From Streptosporangiaceae bacterium (GTDB taxonomy: Bacteria > Actinomycetota > Actinomycetes > Streptosporangiales > Streptosporangiaceae): a stretch of 45,158 bases of DNA. This document shows positions 40,509 to 45,158 of the stretch, one piece after another. The notes below the pieces were generated by a model. That model did no database searches. It saw nothing but the letters and a program-made list of their open reading frames with translations, and was not told the DNA's origin. A program made the position numbers and the translations under genes. Positions within the stretch are counted from its first letter, which is position 1. Each line of letters starts with the position of its first letter. Where the stretch lies: positions 1 to 45,158 of the forward strand of contig JASHUG010000005.1 of NCBI GenBank assembly GCA_030040155.1. The letters run 5' to 3'.

Positions 40509-41024
40509 TCAGGCCAGCTCCTCGAACCCGCGCAGCAGCGCGGCCAGCATCACCCCGAGCTGCTCCTGGTGGAGCGGATCCAGCACGTCGACCATCCGCT
40601 GCTCGCGGTTGAGGACGGCACCGACGGCCGCGTCGACTGCCGAATGGCCGTCCGGGGTCAACTGCACGAGCACAACCCTCGACCCGCGTTCTGGCGGCAG
40701 CCGCCGGACCAGCCGGGAGCGCTGAGCGCGATCGACGCGCTGCGTGATCGCGCCCGCGGTTACGAGGGATCGCGCCGTCAGTTCGCGAGTCGAGAGCCGG
40801 TACGGCGGCCCGGCCCGGCGCAGCGTGCTGAGCAGGTCGAGCGTCGCGGCATCCATGCCCAGCGCGGCCAGCGTCCGCCGGCGGTCATCGGAGGCGAGCT
40901 TGGCCACCTGCCAGATCCTGGTCAGGATGCCAATCGAGGCGACCGGAAGGTCCGGCCGCTCACGCGCCCAGGCGGCCGCGATGTACGCCGCCCTGTCCGC
41001 CGGTTCAGGCTCTGACTCGCCCAC
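40509..41024 (-). CDS. MarR-family transcriptional regulator
   Basis: 171 residues. Winged-helix core: LDLLSTLRRAGPPYRLSTRELTARSLVTAGAITQRVDRAQRSRLVRRLPPERGSRVVLVQLTPDG, the standard MarR HTH and wing. N-terminal and C-terminal helices provide the dimer interface. Divergent from an SDR gene, with a perfect 18-bp palindromic operator (41044-41061) between the two start codons, so it likely represses itself and the SDR gene and is released by a small ligand. Confidence 0.92.
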   Translation of the reverse strand: MGESEPEPADRAAYIAAAWARERPDLPVASIGILTRIWQVAKLASDDRRRTLAALGMDAATLDLLSTLRRAGPPYRLSTRELTARSLVTAGAITQRVDRAQRSRLVRRLPPERGSRVVLVQLTPDGHSAVDAAVGAVLNREQRMVDVLDPLHQEQLGVMLAALLRGFEELA

Positions 41025-41043
41025 GCTGATAGTCTGGCATGGT

Positions 41044-41061
41044 TCGTTTAGTGCTAAACGA
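41044..41061. promoter_or_regulatory. MarR operator, perfect palindrome
   Basis: TCGTTTAG-TG-CTAAACGA: two perfect 8-bp half-sites with a 2-bp spacer, 20 bases from the MarR start and 13 from the SDR start. Confidence 0.8.
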
Positions 41062-41074
41062 GGAGTCGGAGAGA

Positions 41075-41794
41075 ATGCGCCAGGTAGTAGTGACCGGCGG
41101 CGGCACCGGAATCGGGAAGGCTATCGCGGCCGCCTTCGCCAGGCACGGCGACGCGGTGGTCATTACCGGCAGACGGCCCGATCCGCTCGCCCGGACGGCC
41201 GCAGAACTCGGCCCGGCAGTGCGGGCCGTGGCATTCGACGCCTCCGATCCGGTGCAAGTTGAGCAGGCCCTCGCCGACCTCCCGACGACGGTCGACGTCC
41301 TCATCAACAGTGCCGGCGGCAACACCGACATCGGTGCGCCCGAGCCGACCAGTCTGGCTGAGGTGGCCACGGCCTGGCGGGCGAATCTCGACTCGAACGT
41401 CCTGTCCGCCGTGCTGATGACCACCGCGCTCCGCGGCCGGCTCGTCCCGGGCGGCGCAGTGATCAGCTTCAGCTCCATTGCCGCGCACCGGGGCGGCGCG
41501 GGCTCCTATTCGGCCGCCAAGGCGGCGGTCGAGGCCTGGAACCTCACCCTCGCGGCGGATGTAGGCGCTGACCGGATTACCGCGAACGTCATCGCGCCCG
41601 GCTTCATCGATGGCACGGAATTCTTCCGCGGCCGCATGACCGACGATCGCCGGTCAGCGCTCGTCGCCCAGACCGCGACCGGCCGCGCCGGGACGGCAGA
41701 CGACATCGCCGCGACCGTCCGGTTCCTCGCATCGCCAGCGGCCAGCCACATAACCGCGCAGACCATTCACGTCAACGGCGGAGCATTGAGCTGA
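41075..41794 (+). CDS. Short-chain dehydrogenase/reductase
   Basis: 239 residues, classical SDR. Cofactor motif VTGGGTGIGKAIA, NSAGG (NNAG-type), catalytic Ser in ISFSSIAAHRGG and YSAAKAA (Y-x-x-x-K), then IAPGFIDGTEFF and C-terminal ITAQTIHVNGGALS. R45-R46 after VITG suggests NADPH preference. ATG 41075 with GGAGAG upstream is preferred to the ATG at 41039, which lies before the operator. Likely controlled by the adjacent MarR protein. Confidence 0.92.
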   Translation: MRQVVVTGGGTGIGKAIAAAFARHGDAVVITGRRPDPLARTAAELGPAVRAVAFDASDPVQVEQALADLPTTVDVLINSAGGNTDIGAPEPTSLAEVATAWRANLDSNVLSAVLMTTALRGRLVPGGAVISFSSIAAHRGGAGSYSAAKAAVEAWNLTLAADVGADRITANVIAPGFIDGTEFFRGRMTDDRRSALVAQTATGRAGTADDIAATVRFLASPAASHITAQTIHVNGGALS

Positions 41795-41849
41795 GTGGCC
41801 AAGGTCCGGACCGCCCAGCCGGCGAGTGCAAGCCCCGAGCAACCAGGGA

Positions 41850-42266
41850 TCAGGACATCGCATACGGCGGGCGCGGGGGCGACGAGGTCCCCAGCACTCG
41901 CGATAGCGCCTGCTCTACTTCCTCTGCCAGGCTCGAGATGGCCTCCGCGGCCGGGCCCGCAGGCGACCCAGCCGGCGCAGGCGACCCAGGCGAAATCGGT
42001 CCGCCGGGCCCAGGGTCACCCGTCAGCGTGACCGCGCCGACCGGCTGACCGACCGAGCCGCAGTCCCGGCACTCAACCTCACCGAGCCGCCGGACCAGGT
42101 GGACACTCGAGCACACCGCGCACCGGTCCAGATCCGCCGTCCAGTCGACGGCGGCCTGGCAACCCGGGCAGATCAGCACCTGACGGTCCCCTCGTACGCC
42201 CCGTCGCCAGGGACTCTCGCCCCGCTCCGGGTCAACCTGCCGGGTACCGCACCGATAGCAGGGCAT
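41850..42266 (-). CDS. Zinc-ribbon protein, unknown function
   Basis: 138 residues. Four CxxC pairs (CYRC, CPGC, CAVC, CRDC) in the first 75 residues indicate two zinc ribbons; the MPCYRCGTRQVDPERG opening is seen in conserved actinobacterial proteins of unknown role. The rest is a Pro/Gly/Ala linker and a short helix with EEVEQALSRVLG. Upstream of it on the same strand lies ahpE, 44 bases away, so the genes may be co-transcribed. Confidence 0.75.
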   Translation of the reverse strand: MPCYRCGTRQVDPERGESPWRRGVRGDRQVLICPGCQAAVDWTADLDRCAVCSSVHLVRRLGEVECRDCGSVGQPVGAVTLTGDPGPGGPISPGSPAPAGSPAGPAAEAISSLAEEVEQALSRVLGTSSPPRPPYAMS

Positions 42267-42310
42267 CCAGTTCCGCTTCTGCCGGGCTGCCAGATCGGTC
42301 CGCGCGAGCG

Positions 42311-42772
42311 CTAGTCGAGCTCGGCGAGAGCCTTCTGGTACTCGGCGATATCACGTGCCTGTGGGATAGGGTTAACGACCTTCCAGCGCACGACGCCGGA
42401 CTTGTCGATGATGAAGGTGCCGCGGGTCGCGACGCCCTTCTCCTCGTCGAAGACACCGTAGGACTTCGCCACGGCCCCGTGCGGCCAGAAGTCAGAGAGC
42501 ATGGCGAAATTGAAATGATCCCGGTCCGCCCAGGTCCTGAGCACGAAGCCGGAGTCCACTGATACGGCGAGCAGCTCGACGTCATCCCTCGTTACCTCGG
42601 GGAAGTCGTCGCGGATCGCGCACATCTCGCTCGTGCAGACACCGCTAAATGCCAGGGGATAAAAGACGAGTACTACATTCTTCTTACCGCGGAACTCCGA
42701 CAGCCTGACCGGCGTACCGTGCTGGTCCTTGAGCTCGAAGTCAGGGGCCTGATCACCGACTTCAACCGCCAT
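42311..42772 (-). CDS. ahpE: Peroxiredoxin, AhpE type
   Basis: 153 residues. Peroxidatic cysteine C46 in FYPLAFSGVCTSEMCAIRD, as in the one-Cys peroxiredoxin AhpE of mycobacteria; Thr and Arg of the active site are present (FYPLAFSGVCT, VATRGTFIID). A second Cys, C51, sits one turn away. It reduces hydroperoxides, with mycothiol/mycoredoxin the usual partner. GAGAGGACC precedes ATG. Neighbouring DUF3052 and aceE reproduce a gene order known from other actinobacteria. Confidence 0.93.
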   Translation of the reverse strand: MAVEVGDQAPDFELKDQHGTPVRLSEFRGKKNVVLVFYPLAFSGVCTSEMCAIRDDFPEVTRDDVELLAVSVDSGFVLRTWADRDHFNFAMLSDFWPHGAVAKSYGVFDEEKGVATRGTFIIDKSGVVRWKVVNPIPQARDIAEYQKALAELD

Positions 42773-42911
42773 GGACTGGTCCTCTCAACGCGGGATATGG
42801 AAAGCAGACACAATTGCGGCTCGTGCCCGGCCGCAACGTGAGCAAGATTCCGAACGGACTCAGTGTGTCATCTCACTCCGCCGGGCCGGCACCCGGATCA
42901 AGCAGCGGACG

Positions 42912-43340
42912 CTACCTGCGCGCCTTGGGCGCGACCAGCCGTGTGCTCGACCAGTTGCGGCCTGCGCTGCCGGTCGACGTCTGGGCCAGGCCAGCGGTCG
43001 GTGCCGCCTCGCCGATCTCGCTCGGCTCCACGTGCCCTTCACGGCCGGTCTTGGGCGTGAGCAGCAGGATGTAGCCGCCGTCAGCAAGCGGAGTCAGCGC
43101 ATCCATCAGCGCATCCACCAGATCGCCATCGCCGTCCCGCCACCAGAGGATGACTCCGTCGACAACGTCGTCATAATCTTCGTCGACCAGCTCCGCGCCC
43201 TCGAGCGCCTCAACCGACGCTCGGAGAGCCTCGTCGACATCGTCGTCATAGCCGATCTCCTGCACCACGTGACCTGGCTTGATGCCAAGTCGCTCGGCCA
43301 GGTCGCGCTGATCCTGCGCCTGGCCCGCGGTCGCGCTCAC
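42912..43340 (-). CDS. DUF3052 family protein
   Basis: 142 residues, acidic. DLAERLGIKPGHVVQEIGYDDDVDEALRASVEAL, DEDYDDVVDGVILWWRDGDGDLVDALMDALTPLADGGYILLLTPKTGREGHVEPSEIGEAAPTAGLAQTST is the DUF3052 core, conserved in actinobacteria next to aceE. Function unknown. GTG at 43338-43340 is preceded by AGGAGG at ideal spacing; the frame stays open upstream to 43502 but without support. The C-terminal VAPKARR is typical. Confidence 0.9.
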   Translation of the reverse strand: MSATAGQAQDQRDLAERLGIKPGHVVQEIGYDDDVDEALRASVEALEGAELVDEDYDDVVDGVILWWRDGDGDLVDALMDALTPLADGGYILLLTPKTGREGHVEPSEIGEAAPTAGLAQTSTGSAGRNWSSTRLVAPKARR

Positions 43341-43845
43341 TAACGTCCTCCTGATCCTTCCCGCATCGCCGAGCCGGCTGGCTCCCGAGATCTCCGCACA
43401 ATGCCCAGTTCGGGTCCTGGCTAACACGGTTCCGCGTTGTCTGCTGCTCTTGACCCGACAGTTCACACTGGGTCGGCGCGGTGCGCAAGTCACAATTAGC
43501 ACCGAGATCTAATTCTCAGGCTAGTCGGCCGTCCGGGGCTGCTCCAACGCAACGTTTTGGCATGCTTTAGCCTGGGTTGTCGGCCTAACCTCGGCCCTCG
43601 CTACGTCGACGATAATGGGAACTAGGCGGGGGCCCCGCTATCCCGTACCCAGGGTCGCGGTCGTCCGTGCCAAGCCTTCGGCCGCGCCCTCGGTTACCCG
43701 CCGGTAGAGATGCGTTCCTGGGCGTTGGGTACGAGGATTAGAAGGGATGACACGACCTGGATGCGGCCCGTACGAGCCGCGTTCCCCATCCGTCGGGCCG
43801 CTGGCCGAGCGCTGGCGGTCCCGCTGAAAGGCGAGGAATACACCT
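43341..43845. other. Divergent region upstream of aceE
   Basis: About 505 bases without a credible gene. GATAAT at 43611-43616 could be a -10 box for aceE, but no -35 box is convincing. Possible promoters for DUF3052 on the other strand are not evident. Confidence 0.4.
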
Positions 43846-45158
43846 GTGGCCTCCGGACGCCAGCGCTTTTCCATCATCAGCGACGGACTGCCGACCCAGC
43901 TGCCGGATATAGATCCGGATGAGACCAGGGAGTGGATCGAGTCCTTCGATGACATCGTCCGGACTCACGGCCGGGTCCGCGCCAGGTACGTCATGCTCCG
44001 GCTGCTGGAGCGGGCCAGGGAGCAGCAGGTGGGCGTGCCTGGCTTGCGCAGCACCGACTACATCAACACGATCCCGCCCGAGCGCGAGCCCTGGTTCCCT
44101 GGGGACGAGTACGTCGAGCGGCGGATCAGGGCCTACATCAGGTGGAACGCCGCGATCATGGTCAGCCGGGCCAACCGGCCTGGTCTCGGCGTCGGCGGAC
44201 ACATCGCCACGTACGCCTCGGCCGCAAGCCTGTACGAGGTGGGCTTCAACCACTTCTTCCGCGGCAAGGACCACGGCGAGTCCGGCGACCAGGTCTTTTT
44301 CCAGGGCCACGCCGCCCCCGGCATCTACGCCAGGGCCTTCCTCGAGGGACGCCTGACCGAGCAGCAACTGAACGGCTTCCGGCAGGAACTATCCCACCCT
44401 GGCGGCGGACTGCCCTCGTACCCGCACCCGCGGTTGATGCCCGATTTCTGGGAGTTCCCGACCGTCTCGATGGGGCTGTCGGCAATCAACGCCGTGCACC
44501 AGGCCCGGTTCAACCGCTACCTGCTGGCCCGCGAGCTCAAGGACACCAGCCGCTCGCACGTCTGGTGCTTCCTCGGCGACGGCGAGACCGACGAGCCCGA
44601 GGTACGCGCCGGGCTCGCGCTGGCCGCCCGCGAGGAGCTCGACAACCTCACCTTCGTGATCAACGCCAACCTCCAGCGGCTCGACGGCCCGGTGCGCGGC
44701 AACGGGAAGATCATCCAGGAGCTCGAAGCCACGTTCCGCGGCGCTGGCTGGAACGTCATCAAGGTCATCTGGGGCCGGGACTGGGACCCGCTGCTGGCAC
44801 AGGACACCGACGGGGTCCTGGTCAACAAGATGAACACGACCCCGGACGGGCAGTTCCAGACCTACGCGGTCGAGTCCGGCGCCTATACCAGGGAGAACTT
44901 CTTCGGCGGCGACCCGCGGCTGCGCGCGATGGTCGGGCACCTGTCCGACGATGAGATCAGGAACCTGTCCCGCGGCGGGCATGACTACCGCAAGGTCTAC
45001 GCGGCGTTCAAGTCGGCCACCGAGCACGTCGGGCAGCCGACGGTGATCCTGGCCCACACGATCAAGGGCTGGACGCTCGGCCCGGACTTCGAGGCCCGCA
45101 ACGCCACTCACCAGATGAAGAAGCTCACGGTGGCCGAGCTGAAGGAGTTCAGGGACCG
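43846..45158 (+). CDS. aceE: Pyruvate dehydrogenase E1 component (homodimeric), N-terminal part
   Basis: First 437 residues; the gene continues beyond the window. [87 protein letters not shown], and the thiamine diphosphate motif [43 protein letters not shown] match AceE of actinobacteria and proteobacteria. It decarboxylates pyruvate and passes the acetyl group to the E2 lipoyl domain. GTG 43846 has GGCGAGGA upstream. aceE beside DUF3052 and ahpE is a conserved actinobacterial neighbourhood. Confidence 0.96.
   Translation, partial: MASGRQRFSIISDGLPTQLPDIDPDETREWIESFDDIVRTHGRVRARYVMLRLLERAREQQVGVPGLRSTDYINTIPPEREPWFPGDEYVERRIRAYIRWNAAIMVSRANRPGLGVGGHIATYASAASLYEVGFNHFFRGKDHGESGDQVFFQGHAAPGIYARAFLEGRLTEQQLNGFRQELSHPGGGLPSYPHPRLMPDFWEFPTVSMGLSAINAVHQARFNRYLLARELKDTSRSHVWCFLGDGETDEPEVRAGLALAAREELDNLTFVINANLQRLDGPVRGNGKIIQELEATFRGAGWNVIKVIWGRDWDPLLAQDTDGVLVNKMNTTPDGQFQTYAVESGAYTRENFFGGDPRLRAMVGHLSDDEIRNLSRGGHDYRKVYAAFKSATEHVGQPTVILAHTIKGWTLGPDFEARNATHQMKKLTVAELKEFRD

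Noticed and set aside
1-45158. CRISPR array or phage defence island
   Set aside because: The only regular repeats (20 and 25 bp at 1777-2078) have no spacers between units, and no cas, restriction or toxin-antitoxin genes were recognised.

Overview
The window is a G+C-rich stretch of actinobacterial chromosome. Several markers point there: a mycothiol-dependent nitroreductase relative (Rv2466c type), a one-Cys AhpE peroxiredoxin, a DUF3052 gene beside a homodimeric-type aceE, a PPOX/F420-type oxidoreductase, many GTG starts, and many apparently leaderless genes with a TANNNT box 6-8 nt before the start codon. The gene mix resembles soil Streptosporangiales-like actinomycetes, but I cannot fix a genus from sequence alone. 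Most of the window is ordinary chromosomal gene content in short operons. Only two small transposase remnants are visible, and there is no CRISPR array, prophage or large biosynthetic cluster.

Layout. 1-1721: start of an Lhr helicase (leaving the window), a DUF488 protein and a HAD hydrolase. 1722-2138: a repeat-rich intergenic region with two tandem arrays around a perfect 23-bp inverted repeat. 2139-3547: a zinc unit, a CzrA/SmtB-type repressor overlapping a CDF zinc exporter. 3570-5528: methyltransferase, small membrane protein, cupin. 5573-11072: a LuxR-type two-component system facing a three-gene ABC exporter, with three related 10-bp boxes between them. 11114-16879: flavin oxidoreductase, PsiD/PSD-type decarboxylase, VOC proteins, alpha/beta hydrolase, enoyl-CoA hydratase, and a CipC-like DUF3759 protein. 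17006-17632: Rv2466c-like protein lacking its second active-site cysteine.

17659-24641 is the most interesting part. An ArsR-type repressor is co-transcribed with one NRAMP-like transporter and faces a second, paralogous one, which is followed by MgtC, a universal stress protein and a KdpD-like sensor without a kinase. Both NRAMP-like proteins carry DAGG in place of DPGN and AP in place of MP, which points away from manganese and, with MgtC next door, toward magnesium. Two short ORFs with good ribosome binding sites precede the second transporter and the stress-protein/KdpD pair. The second contains three consecutive proline codons and lies among four alternating complementary arms (GACCGG/CCGGTC), the layout of a translation-coupled attenuator. 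I read this as a candidate divalent-cation/potassium homeostasis module under leader-peptide control.

24666-40170: GNAT proteins, a DipZ-like thioredoxin-fold protein, epoxide hydrolase, a secreted protein, a PEBP protein, an alpha/beta hydrolase, a short (animal-type) transketolase, aldo/keto reductase, an IS701-like remnant, a PPOX oxidoreductase, an aminoglycoside-phosphotransferase-like kinase, an MFS exporter, a decayed NTF2-like gene, a TlpA-like lipoprotein and a 398-residue orphan. 40167-45158: an IS3-type remnant beside tRNA-Val(UAC), a MarR/SDR divergent pair with a clear operator, a zinc-ribbon protein, AhpE, DUF3052, and aceE running out of the window.
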